Source: Bacillus pumilus
GTDB lineage: Bacteria; Bacillota; Bacilli; Bacillales; Bacillaceae
Direction: 5' to 3'
Assembly: GCF_038738535.1 (NCBI RefSeq)
Contig: NZ_CP046128.1
Coordinates: forward strand, 2,790,001-2,854,000
Length of the DNA stretch: 64,000 nucleotides
Under the pieces are notes generated by a model. The model made no database searches. It had not been told where the DNA came from and worked only from the letters and a program-made list of their open reading frames with translations. Positions 44,878-53,139 of the stretch are shown here, piece after piece (position 1 is the first letter of the stretch; every line of letters starts with the position of its first letter). Both the position numbers and the translations under genes were made by a program.

Positions 44878-46185
44878 CTATATTTTGATGTGCCAGAATC
44901 GCAGCACGATGTAGTATACAGCGTTCCTTTCCATCCTTTCAAACTGCCCGTGCATGCGGGACATCATTCGTTTTATGCTTCGTTCACCAAGTCTAGTGCT
45001 TTCCTGCGTGTCATCTGTCTCTTTTATCGCATTGCTGACGTGAATCTCAAAGATTTCTTGATCGGATAAAAACGTGAGATTGATGTCTTTTTTGGGATCG
45101 GCGTATTTAAGTAAGTTGGACATCAAATTATCAAACACTCGGCCAAGCTCCTCGACATTCACGTTGATATAGCTGTCGGGCAGCTCTCCTAACAGGTGTA
45201 CTTTGAATTTCTCTTGATGCAAGATCGCCACCTGATCTGATAAGAGATCGTAAATGACCTCTTTGACTGCAACGGTCTCAAGCTCAGGTTCATGTTCTTT
45301 ATCAAGTAGAAAATAGGCAAACAGATTATCAGACAGATTTTTCAATTGCAGTGCTTTCTCATAAGCATTGGCTATATATTGATCTTTGCGGGTATCCGCT
45401 CCAGCCTCCTCTTTTTTCGCAAACTCCAAATTCATCATCAGCGACGTCAGCGGTGTCCTCATATCGTGTGACATTTCAGTAACCAGACTGCGGCTCTCTT
45501 CTTGCAGTTCGTCGATGGCTTGAAGCTTGTCCAGAAAAGCTTTTCGCAGATCCTCAATACTTTTGGCAATCATGGCTAATTCATCGTGCCCTTTCACCGT
45601 CATCTCATGGTCCAGCTCACCGCCTTCAAGAATATGAATCTCTTGGTGAATCGTTTGCAGATAGCATAAACTTTTACGGATGCCAAGAAGAACAATGATG
45701 AGAAAAATAAGCGTCGCCCCGAGCAGCTCGAGTGTAAAGGCAAGATCGTGATAACGAAATGAATAGAAACCATCCACCATGACCCGGCCTTTACCGTCGC
45801 TAAACTGAATCGGATACGAATGATGCTCAGCGTACTGGGTCACCTTTTCTTTTCCGTACGCCGATTCATCAGCAGCGGAATAGATGGAGTCATATTGCAG
45901 CACTTCATCCTTGAAGATGGTCAAATTAATGTAATCCTCTTTTTTCACCCACTCACCAAACGCTTTTCGATCTGTTGAAGACAGCTCATTCTCAGACACA
46001 TAGCGGCTGAATTTTTGAATATACCTGGCTGACTCCTCCTCGTAATACTCGTCCGAACTCAAGTATCCATCAATCAGGTCATTGGTGATCTTTTGCAGCG
46101 TCAAAAAGACAAGTCCGCTCACGACCGCAGCTGTCAAAATCAGCAGTGCCAGCTTTTTGGCTAGTGTATATTTACGATGTGCCAA
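44878..46185 (-). CDS. yrkQ: Sensor histidine kinase (YrkQ-like)
   Basis: A 435-residue membrane sensor kinase. Helix 1 at about residues 10-32, an extracytoplasmic domain to about 150, helix 2 to about 170, a HAMP linker, then the HisKA box VTEMSHDMRTPLTSLMMNL with the phosphorylated His, and an ATPase N-box (FDNLMSNLLKYADPKK). The G boxes are weak for a HATPase. Start is a TTG at 46185 inside the last codons of the response regulator (14-base overlap), with AGAGGA upstream. Equated with B. subtilis YrkQ from the yrkO-yrkP-yrkQ layout; moderately sure. Confidence 0.75.
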   Translation of the reverse strand: MAHRKYTLAKKLALLILTAAVVSGLVFLTLQKITNDLIDGYLSSDEYYEEESARYIQKFSRYVSENELSSTDRKAFGEWVKKEDYINLTIFKDEVLQYDSIYSAADESAYGKEKVTQYAEHHSYPIQFSDGKGRVMVDGFYSFRYHDLAFTLELLGATLIFLIIVLLGIRKSLCYLQTIHQEIHILEGGELDHEMTVKGHDELAMIAKSIEDLRKAFLDKLQAIDELQEESRSLVTEMSHDMRTPLTSLMMNLEFAKKEEAGADTRKDQYIANAYEKALQLKNLSDNLFAYFLLDKEHEPELETVAVKEVIYDLLSDQVAILHQEKFKVHLLGELPDSYINVNVEELGRVFDNLMSNLLKYADPKKDINLTFLSDQEIFEIHVSNAIKETDDTQESTRLGERSIKRMMSRMHGQFERMERNAVYYIVLRFWHIKI

Positions 46186-46867
46186 ATCGGTATCCTCTTC
46201 CCCATTCCGTTTTGATATATACAGGGCGGGCTGGATCATCTTCAATTTTGGCACGCAGCTTTCGAATATGCACCATCACCGTATTGTTGGAACAATAGAA
46301 ATAAGGCTGTCCCCACACGCTCTCATAAATATTTTGGGCTGAAAAGATTTTGTTTCGCCTGCTCATGAGCAGCTTCAACATTCGATATTCTAAATCAGAC
46401 AGCTTGATTTGCTGACTTTCTTTCCACACTTCATTAAATTCTTCGCTCACCCTCAGCTTGCCCCCAACAAGAAAAGTTTCTTCCTGCTCCTTCTTTTCCT
46501 GATAGACGGTATACCTGCGTAATTGTGCAATGACTCTAGCATGGAGCTCCTCTTCTGAAAAAGGTTTTGTCATATAATCATCCCCGCCGGCAAGTAAGCC
46601 TTCGGTTTTATCGAATGTACTTGATTTGGCTGTCAGAAATAGAATCGGGACGTTAGAAGACGCTCTCATCTGCTGGCACGTTTCGATGCCTGATATACCT
46701 GGCATCATCACATCCAAAATCACCAAATCGAGCGAATCGTTCACAAGCTTCAATGCTTGCTCGCCATTCATCGCTCTCAGCACCTCATATCCAGCACGTG
46801 TAAGGGATTCCTGCAAAAGGTCTCCAATATCCTGATCATCTTCTACGACTAATATTCGATGGTTCAT
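46172..46867 (-). CDS. yrkP: OmpR-family response regulator (YrkP-like)
   Basis: A 231-residue OmpR/PhoB response regulator. Receiver domain with the acidic pocket EDDQD, the phosphorylated Asp in LVILDVMMPG and Lys in MTKPFSEEEL; C-terminal winged helix ending VMVHIRKLRAKIEDDP and WGRGYRF. The length is the same as I recall for B. subtilis YrkP. It is co-transcribed with the kinase and divergent from a yrkO-type gene, with a long inverted repeat in between that is probably its binding site. Confidence 0.85.
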   Translation of the reverse strand: MNHRILVVEDDQDIGDLLQESLTRAGYEVLRAMNGEQALKLVNDSLDLVILDVMMPGISGIETCQQMRASSNVPILFLTAKSSTFDKTEGLLAGGDDYMTKPFSEEELHARVIAQLRRYTVYQEKKEQEETFLVGGKLRVSEEFNEVWKESQQIKLSDLEYRMLKLLMSRRNKIFSAQNIYESVWGQPYFYCSNNTVMVHIRKLRAKIEDDPARPVYIKTEWGRGYRFGTS

Positions 46868-46953
46868 ATCTCTCTCACCTCATGATACGTGATGTACTTT
46901 CTTTTATGTCTTTACTATATTTCATCTAGCTATGTGAAAAGATACAGCATAAA

Positions 46954-47037
46954 TCTTAACAGTTTATGAATTTGACCCTCTGCCATCAATTCGTCACATT
47001 TATTTTCAAAAAATTGGATCTTCATAAATTGTTAAGA
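46954..47037. repeat. 17-bp inverted repeat between yrkP and yrkO, probable regulator sites
   Basis: TCTTAACAGTTTATGAA (46954-46970) recurs in inverted orientation as TTCATAAATTGTTAAGA (47021-47037); 16 of 17 positions agree. The second copy ends 9 bases before a TATATT -10 (47047-47052) of yrkO, where an OmpR-type activator would sit over the -35. The first copy lies about 35 bases upstream of a minus-strand TATAGT (46914-46919) for yrkP. One regulator dimer could control both genes. Confidence 0.75.
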
Positions 47038-47119
47038 ATTGGGACGTATATTGATTCATTGTAAGGATCGATGAATTGATCCGAATGACATTTATCATAA
47101 CAAGAAAAGGAGCATGGAT

Positions 47120-48325
47120 ATGAATGCAAACAAAGTAGCACACGGACAACCGATGAGTCTGCGGGATCGGGTTCATTTCTTAGACATCGTACGGGGATTT
47201 GCCTTAATGGGGATTATTCTGGTCAATTACTTTTTGATCGTGGATTCGGCGAAGGGGTTCGATATGGAAGCAAATGATGTTTTTCACAACTTGGTGAATT
47301 GGTTTGCCTCAGGGAAATTCATTACGCTGTTTTCCTTCCTATTCGGGGTTGGTTTTATGATTTTTATGGATCGAGCTGCTCAGAAGGTGGACAGCCCAAA
47401 CAAGCTGTTTGCACGCAGGTTAACCATTCTCTTAGGAATTGGCCTTCTGCATGTCACCTTTGTTTGGATTGGTGATATTTTAACCCATTATGCTGCCGCT
47501 GGCTTTTTGTTACTTTTCTTTTACAAACGTAGAGCTAAAACCATCCTATACTGGCTGATCACACTCTTTGTCATACAATTGCTCACTCCTTTTTTCGCGA
47601 TGCTGTTCAATATCATTAACACAGTATCATCAGGCAAGCCGGTTTTTGCTGATTTCGAGCTGGCCAGCCACAACAGCCTGACTTATCTAGCATCTATTGG
47701 TGACCGGTGGACAGATATGGTCACAATGGCTTCTGGTTCATTTTCTATCATCTATTCTATGTTCCTCATGTTTTTGCTTGGTGTGTATTTTGTGAAAATG
47801 GAGTTTTTCAAAAACATGGAGGCAAAAAAAGCGATTTGGAATCGCATTTGGATCATTTTCACTATCGCGTTTATGATTACACAGAGCAGTACGATCATAG
47901 CAGCGGTCAATCCTGTTGAAAATACACTGTGGATGGACATGGCCTCTGCCCTTGAACAAAACGGTGGATTAACGGGCAGTATGTTCTATATGAGTACACT
48001 TGCGATGCTGTTTCTGCATGTTCCTCAGCTGCGAGGTGCTTTGATGATCTTTACCAAAGTCGGACGGATGTCACTGACCTGTTATTTGCTTCACTCCATC
48101 ATTGGGACAATGCTGTTTCTGAAATATGGAGCTGGGCTTGCCGATCATCTTCAGCCGGCTGGTACGTTCTTCATGGCTATTGGCGTGTATGCCTTCCTTG
48201 TGCTTTTCAGTACATTATGGTTAAAACGGTTTAAGTATGGACCGATGGAGTTTATTTGGCGTCAGCTGACGTATGGGAAGGTTCATGATAAACCGAAAAC
48301 CAACACATTCCATGCGGCGAAGTAA
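47120..48325 (+). CDS. yrkO: YrkO-like DUF418 membrane protein
   Basis: A 402-residue protein (counted from the ATG at 47120) with about ten membrane helices, of the DUF418/YeiB family related to acyltransferase-3-type membrane proteins. N-terminal [19 protein letters not shown] and C-terminal [20 protein letters not shown] are the family signatures. Function unknown. AGGAG lies 7 bases upstream of the chosen ATG; the ATG at 47114 is too close. In B. subtilis yrkO is controlled by the adjacent YrkP/YrkQ, matching the arrangement here. The terminator follows at 48351. Confidence 0.82.
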   Translation: MNANKVAHGQPMSLRDRVHFLDIVRGFALMGIILVNYFLIVDSAKGFDMEANDVFHNLVNWFASGKFITLFSFLFGVGFMIFMDRAAQKVDSPNKLFARRLTILLGIGLLHVTFVWIGDILTHYAAAGFLLLFFYKRRAKTILYWLITLFVIQLLTPFFAMLFNIINTVSSGKPVFADFELASHNSLTYLASIGDRWTDMVTMASGSFSIIYSMFLMFLLGVYFVKMEFFKNMEAKKAIWNRIWIIFTIAFMITQSSTIIAAVNPVENTLWMDMASALEQNGGLTGSMFYMSTLAMLFLHVPQLRGALMIFTKVGRMSLTCYLLHSIIGTMLFLKYGAGLADHLQPAGTFFMAIGVYAFLVLFSTLWLKRFKYGPMEFIWRQLTYGKVHDKPKTNTFHAAK

Positions 48326-48350
48326 CTCACCGTGATAAAAACAGATAAGA

Positions 48351-48379
48351 AAAAGGCGAACTGTAGTGGTTCGCCTTTT
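48351..48379. terminator. Bidirectional terminator yrkO / WYL regulator
   Basis: Perfect 11-bp arms AAAAGGCGAAC and GTTCGCCTTTT with a 7-base loop between convergent genes. Confidence 0.92.
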
Positions 48380-48396
48380 CTGAAGTCTTTTATGGT

Positions 48397-49329
48397 TCAA
48401 TACTGGTCGACCATTTCTTGCAATTGATTCAGATAACTTTCTTTTAATTCATCAGGGTATTCAATTTTCACATGTTTCCCAAATGAGATCAAATAGTGAG
48501 TCATATACGATAATTCTTCTTGGTTGTATCCACCCACAATATAAGGAGTATTCTCAATGATCTCCAATCTCATATTTGGGTAATGATTCTTCAAAAACTT
48601 TTCTTTTCCTTGTTCCGTTAATCGACATTTAAATGAGATATCATGATAAGTTTTTTCGTACTCGAGCTGCAGTTCTTTTAATTCTTCCTTCGTAAAGGTG
48701 TCTCTGATTTCTTCTTCAATCATCACGTCCTTCATAAAGTCACATCTATAGATGCCCCACTTTTTATTTCGAACATCATATGCTTTGGTGAACCAAATCC
48801 CATTTCGATAAAACAACTCAAGAAATTGCAGCCTGATCCTTTTATTTTCATTTTGAGTATAAGTCATCTTCACGATTTGATCTTCCATCATCGCCTGTAA
48901 AATCAATTCCAATTGATTTTGTTCACTGACTGGTGCGACATTATAGTAATGAATCACATCCAAAGTCTCCGTGATCATTTGTTTTCTCTCATCAGACATT
49001 GTGGCAAACAGCTTTTGCCGAATTTGTGAGTAGGATTTTTTAAATGGTGTTGCTGACACCAAGTCTAAAGCTTTAAGCGCGAAAAAAATAGCTTGAACTT
49101 CATCGATATTGAAATAAATAGGAACCAATGGAGATTGATTCACCAGTCGATATCCCCCATGTCTTCCATTTTCAACATAAAAAGCTAAGCCCATCGACTC
49201 TAGCTCTTCCATATCTCTCAAAGCCGTGCGTTTAGATATGCCAAATTCAGTTTCTAAATCCTTTAGCTGAAATGAGTATTTATCACTTAAAAAAATAAGC
49301 TCTTGGTTTAATCGTTCTGATTTTTTCAT
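48397..49329 (-). CDS. YafY-type HTH-WYL transcriptional regulator
   Basis: A 310-residue regulator: N-terminal DeoR-like helix-turn-helix (FQLKDLETEFGISKRTALRD, about residues 20-40), a WYL domain in the middle (about residues 135-205) and a WCX C-terminal extension. Such proteins sense small ligands or single-stranded nucleic acids. The ATG at 49329 has AAAGGA upstream. It is divergent from an azoreductase-like gene and a perfect 10-bp inverted repeat lies between their starts, so it very likely regulates itself and that gene. Confidence 0.82.
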   Translation of the reverse strand: MKKSERLNQELIFLSDKYSFQLKDLETEFGISKRTALRDMEELESMGLAFYVENGRHGGYRLVNQSPLVPIYFNIDEVQAIFFALKALDLVSATPFKKSYSQIRQKLFATMSDERKQMITETLDVIHYYNVAPVSEQNQLELILQAMMEDQIVKMTYTQNENKRIRLQFLELFYRNGIWFTKAYDVRNKKWGIYRCDFMKDVMIEEEIRDTFTKEELKELQLEYEKTYHDISFKCRLTEQGKEKFLKNHYPNMRLEIIENTPYIVGGYNQEELSYMTHYLISFGKHVKIEYPDELKESYLNQLQEMVDQY

Positions 49330-49347
49330 TTTGACTTTCCTTTTGAA

Positions 49348-49372
49348 AAAGGTGACATGTTTTGTCACCTTT
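49348..49372. promoter_or_regulatory. Perfect palindrome between the WYL regulator and azoreductase genes
   Basis: AAAGGTGACA (49348-49357), 5 bases, TGTCACCTTT (49363-49372), all 10 positions paired. It overlaps a possible -35 (GTGACA, 49352-49357; -10 TATTTT, 49374-49379) of the plus-strand gene and lies 19 bases before the regulator ATG. Probable operator of the WYL regulator. Confidence 0.75.
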
Positions 49373-49413
49373 ATATTTTATACTCAGTTTATCAAAAGAA
49401 AAGGAGCATGTAT

Positions 49414-50064
49414 ATGCAAACATTAATCATTAACGCGCACCCTGATTTCACTCATCGAGAAAGTTATTCAAACAAACTGCAAACACTATTTTTAGAACAG
49501 TTTAAAGAAAGGTTTCCTCATGAGGAACCAACGATTTTACATTTATATGGAACTGAAATTCCTCGTATCGAAAAAGAACAGCTGCTACGTATTTGGGATA
49601 AGCAAGCATCTGAACAAACATTAACAGCTACGGAAGAAAAAATTGCTGCTGCTTCTTCTGCTTTATTGGCTCAATTCAAAGCACATCATCGAATTGTGAT
49701 TGTGTCACCTGTTCATAATTTCAATGTGACTTCACGTATGAAAGATTATATAGATAATATCTTAATTGCTAGAGAAACGTTCAAATATACAGAAGCTGGT
49801 TCAGTTGGTCTGATGACTGACGATTATCGTGTACTTTTGCTTCAAGCAAGCGGCTCAATTTTCACAAATAACGATCGATATACACCTCTGGAATTTTCAC
49901 ATTACTACCTAAAAGAAATATTCCAAAACTTGATGGGCTTTCAACAATTTCATATTGTCCGAGCACAAGGAACAGCGATTTTAGAGAAAGAAACGATCTT
50001 GTCATCTGCAGCTGATGATTTGTCTAAAGCTTTTGATGCGTTTTACTCGCATGGCGAGATATGA
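49414..50064 (+). CDS. FMN-dependent NADH:azoreductase/quinone reductase-like flavoprotein
   Basis: A 216-residue flavodoxin-fold oxidoreductase. N-terminal TLIINAHPDFTHRESYSNKL is the FMN phosphate-binding loop; VSPVHNFNVTSRMKDYIDNI and LQASGSIFTNND contact the flavin ring in the AzoR family. It would reduce quinones or azo compounds with NAD(P)H. The ATG at 49414 has AGGAG 7 bases upstream. Divergent from the HTH-WYL gene, which probably controls it in response to a reactive compound. Followed by a strong terminator. Confidence 0.83.
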   Translation: MQTLIINAHPDFTHRESYSNKLQTLFLEQFKERFPHEEPTILHLYGTEIPRIEKEQLLRIWDKQASEQTLTATEEKIAAASSALLAQFKAHHRIVIVSPVHNFNVTSRMKDYIDNILIARETFKYTEAGSVGLMTDDYRVLLLQASGSIFTNNDRYTPLEFSHYYLKEIFQNLMGFQQFHIVRAQGTAILEKETILSSAADDLSKAFDAFYSHGEI

Positions 50065-50084
50065 ATTGGATTTTTTCAAAAATA

Positions 50085-50124
50085 AAAAGACCAAAAACGT
50101 TTGATATCACGTTTTTGGTCTTTT
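50085..50124. terminator. Bidirectional terminator at the left edge of the island
   Basis: Perfect 16-bp arms AAAAGACCAAAAACGT and ACGTTTTTGGTCTTTT with an 8-base loop. It serves the azoreductase-like gene and, 4 bases from the sufB remnant, is probably the original sufB terminator. Confidence 0.9.
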
Positions 50125-50128
50125 ATTA

Positions 50129-50169
50129 TTAGCCGATAGAACATTCCATTTCGAACTTGATTAATACGG
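50129..50169 (-). pseudogene. Displaced 3' end of sufB (attachment-site copy)
   Basis: Minus-strand codons read V LIKFEMECSIG stop; the intact sufB ends [11 protein letters not shown] stop. At the base level 50129-50169 and 57203-57242 agree at 32 of 41 aligned positions, and of the 11 sense codons compared all differences but one are silent. The similarity stops within two codons upstream. It is in the sufB orientation, 7 kb away, directly beside a strong terminator. Read as the host sufB end displaced when an element inserted. Confidence 0.85.
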
Positions 50170-50190
50170 AAATAAAGAAATTTTCAAGCC

Positions 50191-50225
50191 AAAAAGAGCC
50201 ATGAATTAAATCCAATGCTCTTTTT
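50191..50225 (-). terminator. Terminator of the restriction-modification operon
   Basis: AAAAAGAGC (50191-50199) and GCTCTTTTT (50217-50225) with a 17-base loop, T tract on the minus strand, 9 bases past the hsdM stop. Confidence 0.8.
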
Positions 50226-50233
50226 TAAGACTA

Positions 50234-51850
50234 TTATTTACCTAAAAGACTGATAAATTTACTCAGTTCTTCTTTGGCTTCATCTGTTGTCCCTTCCAGC
50301 TCATTCATTAACCCAAACAAATTATCATATGAACTCGCAATTTCCGCTTTAACTTCTGCCAACTCTTGAGCCACTTGTGATAGTGGAATAACTTCTTCTT
50401 CTTCAAACGTGTCGACATAACGTGGAATGTTTAAATTGTAATCATTTTCTTTGATTTCATCCAAAGATGCCACATGAGCATATTTTTCAACGTCTTTACG
50501 GTTACTGTATGTTTCAATAATTTTGTCGATGTTTTCAGGAGAGAGTTTGTTTTGGTTCTTTCCTTTTACAAACTCATTTGAAGCATCGATAAACAAAATA
50601 TCTTTATTCTTACGAGCTTCACGACCTTTGAATACCAAGACACAGGTTGGGATGCTTGTGCCATAAAACAAGTTAGCGGGCAATCCAATAACAGTATCTA
50701 ATAGATTATTATCGATGATATTTTTGCGGATTTTACCTTCAGAAGCACCTCGAAATAGTACCCCGTGCGGCAATACGATAGCCATTGTTCCAGTTTTATC
50801 TAAATGGTAAAGTCCATGCAGTACAAAAGCATAATCTGCCTTAGATGCAGGTGCTACACCATAACCCTTGAAACGTGTATCCTTTTCTCGATCAACGTCT
50901 TTTGTATCCCATTTATGAGAATATGGTGGGTTTGATACGACGGCGTCGAACTTCAAAGGAATTTGTGTTCCATCTTTTTCGGCAAATGGCCAGTCAGCAT
51001 CCAGTGTGTCTGCACGTTTCAACTCCATATTGCGATAATTTACCCCATGCATCATCAAGTTCATGCGAGCTAAGTTATAAGTCGTCGTATTCAACTCTTG
51101 CCCGTAAAACTCAACACTTCCTTCTTCATCACCATTTGGTAATTCTTTTTGGACTGTTAAAAGAAGTGAACCTGATCCCATTGTAGGGTCATAAACACGG
51201 AATTGACCGCCAGTACCATCTGCATCATTCGTGACAATTTTCGCTAAGATTTGACTAACTTCATGTGGTGTATAAAATTCCCCTCCTTTTTTACCAGCAT
51301 TTGCAGCAAATTGTCCAATTAAGTATTCATAAACGTCACCCAAAATGTCGTGCCCTGAATCGTCTTTGAAAGTGAACTCGTTAATTATCAACACGATATC
51401 ATTCAAAGCCTTTGCACGTTCATTTGTACTTGAACCTAGACGTGTATCCCCAAGGTTAACATCTGAAAATACATTAGCAAAGTCCGCTTCTGCAATTGCG
51501 TTACGTTTTGCATTTGTATTGAATGAGTCAAACATATCTTGGAAGTCACTAGCTTTGATTTTATGATTTTCAATTTTTGATACGATTTTGTCCCAAGTGT
51601 AAGCAGGATCAATCGCATATCCGATACCTTTACTGATTTCTTCAAGATAATCTTCTTTTTCAGTGTCATCTGTCACTTCGTAGAACTCTTCCAGATCATT
51701 GACTTTCAAGTATTCATCTTGATTTTCTGATAAGTAGCGATAGAACATAAATGGCAAAATATAATTCTTGTACTCACTTGCATCCATAGTCCCACGCAGT
51801 TTGTTAGCCATTCCCCATAGCTGTGATGTAATATGTGTTGCATTACTCAT
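50234..51850 (-). CDS. hsdM: HsdM, type I DNA methyltransferase subunit
   Basis: A 538-residue N6-adenine methyltransferase subunit. The N-terminal helical HsdM_N domain (SQLWGMANKLRGTMDASEYK) is followed by motif X/I GGEFYTPHEVSQILAKIV and YDPTMGSGSLLLTV (SAM binding), and motif IV VSNPPY (catalytic). The C-terminal helices, rich in Glu and Lys, contact HsdS. Sequence style is like the EcoR124I (type IC) group. Last gene of the operon, 18 bases after hsdS. With HsdS it methylates the recognition site; with HsdR it forms the nuclease. Confidence 0.95.
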   Translation of the reverse strand: MSNATHITSQLWGMANKLRGTMDASEYKNYILPFMFYRYLSENQDEYLKVNDLEEFYEVTDDTEKEDYLEEISKGIGYAIDPAYTWDKIVSKIENHKIKASDFQDMFDSFNTNAKRNAIAEADFANVFSDVNLGDTRLGSSTNERAKALNDIVLIINEFTFKDDSGHDILGDVYEYLIGQFAANAGKKGGEFYTPHEVSQILAKIVTNDADGTGGQFRVYDPTMGSGSLLLTVQKELPNGDEEGSVEFYGQELNTTTYNLARMNLMMHGVNYRNMELKRADTLDADWPFAEKDGTQIPLKFDAVVSNPPYSHKWDTKDVDREKDTRFKGYGVAPASKADYAFVLHGLYHLDKTGTMAIVLPHGVLFRGASEGKIRKNIIDNNLLDTVIGLPANLFYGTSIPTCVLVFKGREARKNKDILFIDASNEFVKGKNQNKLSPENIDKIIETYSNRKDVEKYAHVASLDEIKENDYNLNIPRYVDTFEEEEVIPLSQVAQELAEVKAEIASSYDNLFGLMNELEGTTDEAKEELSKFISLLGK

Positions 51851-51868
51851 TTGTGTAATCTCCTTTTC

Positions 51869-53098
51869 TTATATAAACATTTGTTGAAGTAGTGATTTTT
51901 TTAAATTTTCAAGCGAATTTAACTCACGCTGATGAAAAATGATAAGGTTGTCTATGTTCTTAAAAAAAGAACCAATTTTCTCTTGCTCTGCTCTGTCAAC
52001 TGGAAACTTGATTATATACTTCAATACGTCAGATGGTGTAATACGCTTTTGACTGTTTGATGTACCAGATGAAATTGACTCTAAATCTCTTGTTGTCTTA
52101 TCCGATAGCATTAGCTGTTCCAAAAATGCCAAGTCGATTTCAGTTGAAGTAAATGGCATGAATTCACTTGATGCAACAGCATTGCTAGGGGCGTCCTCCA
52201 CAAACCAAATTCGTTTCTGACGAACATTAAGCTTATTAATTAGCAACACATCACCTGAAACTTTGAGACGTATACTCTGCATAGAGTCGCCAAAAACAAC
52301 TTCAGGCTTTCGTCCGTTGTCATATGAAGGCATACTATATTCAACAAATGAAGCATGGGGAGTTGCTTGTGGATCAACACTTGTTCTTACAAAATCACCA
52401 ACCTTTGACAAAGAATGCTGTTCCCAAGCATCCGCAAATCCTGCAAAGCGAATTTCAGGAACATTGGCTCCATCTTTCGGAAACATTTTTTGCAGTAGAC
52501 TCTTTTTCATATCCTTCAGCAGTTCCAAGTTACGCTGATGAAGGGTGAGAAGGTTGTCTATATTAGTGAAGAATGTGCCGATTTGTTGTTGCTCTTCTAA
52601 TTTTGGATAAAGTAAATTAATCTCTTTCAAATCTGAATTATGCAAATGAACCACAGATTTCCCTTGAGCACGTTTTGACATTTCTTTTTGTTGTGTTCCA
52701 TTTGATATTGTCAAAGCTAGAAACGTTGAATTTACTTCCTGTTTAGGTTTAATAATGTTCAAGTCTCCACCAAGGATAAGCCCAGGTTTACCAATAACAG
52801 ATGCTCTTGAAATGTCTTCTGCAGATTCTCCAGACGCAGGCACAACAACTTCATTTCCTTCACTGATTACAGATTTGTCTTTCATTTCAACAAACGTGTC
52901 GACATTATTAATAATAGTTTCATATTTTGTATAAAGGCGGCCATATAAAACAACTGGAAATCCAGTATCCCTCAAATCATTCTTGGTATACCCATTCCCC
53001 TTAGAAAAATCAGCCACACTCCCTAACCTACACTGTTCCCAAGCATCCGTAAATCCTGCGAATCTGATTTGAGGTGATTTTGTTATTTTATCACTCAT
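51869..53098 (-). CDS. hsdS: HsdS, type I specificity subunit with two target-recognition domains
   Basis: A 409-residue specificity subunit. Two target-recognition domains, each opened by a repeated segment (PQIRFAGFTDAWEQ near residue 9, PEIRFAGFADAWEQ near residue 213) and closed by a repeated helix (EQQQIGTFFTNIDNLLTLHQ near residue 167, EQEKIGSFFKNIDNLIIFHQ near residue 370). The two helical spacers set the gap in a bipartite DNA site. The recognition sequence cannot be read from the protein. The repeats are near-identical in DNA and could recombine. Confidence 0.94.
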   Translation of the reverse strand: MSDKITKSPQIRFAGFTDAWEQCRLGSVADFSKGNGYTKNDLRDTGFPVVLYGRLYTKYETIINNVDTFVEMKDKSVISEGNEVVVPASGESAEDISRASVIGKPGLILGGDLNIIKPKQEVNSTFLALTISNGTQQKEMSKRAQGKSVVHLHNSDLKEINLLYPKLEEQQQIGTFFTNIDNLLTLHQRNLELLKDMKKSLLQKMFPKDGANVPEIRFAGFADAWEQHSLSKVGDFVRTSVDPQATPHASFVEYSMPSYDNGRKPEVVFGDSMQSIRLKVSGDVLLINKLNVRQKRIWFVEDAPSNAVASSEFMPFTSTEIDLAFLEQLMLSDKTTRDLESISSGTSNSQKRITPSDVLKYIIKFPVDRAEQEKIGSFFKNIDNLIIFHQRELNSLENLKKSLLQQMFI

Positions 53099-53139
53099 AT
53101 CTAATCTCCTTTTGTAGTCTTCATAATTTTATCGCTGTG

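Noticed and set aside
50129-50169. sufB-like scrap as a target duplication of an insertion sequence
   Set aside because: The repeat is too long and diverged by silent changes, no terminal inverted repeats or transposase are present, and an integrase remnant gives a better explanation.
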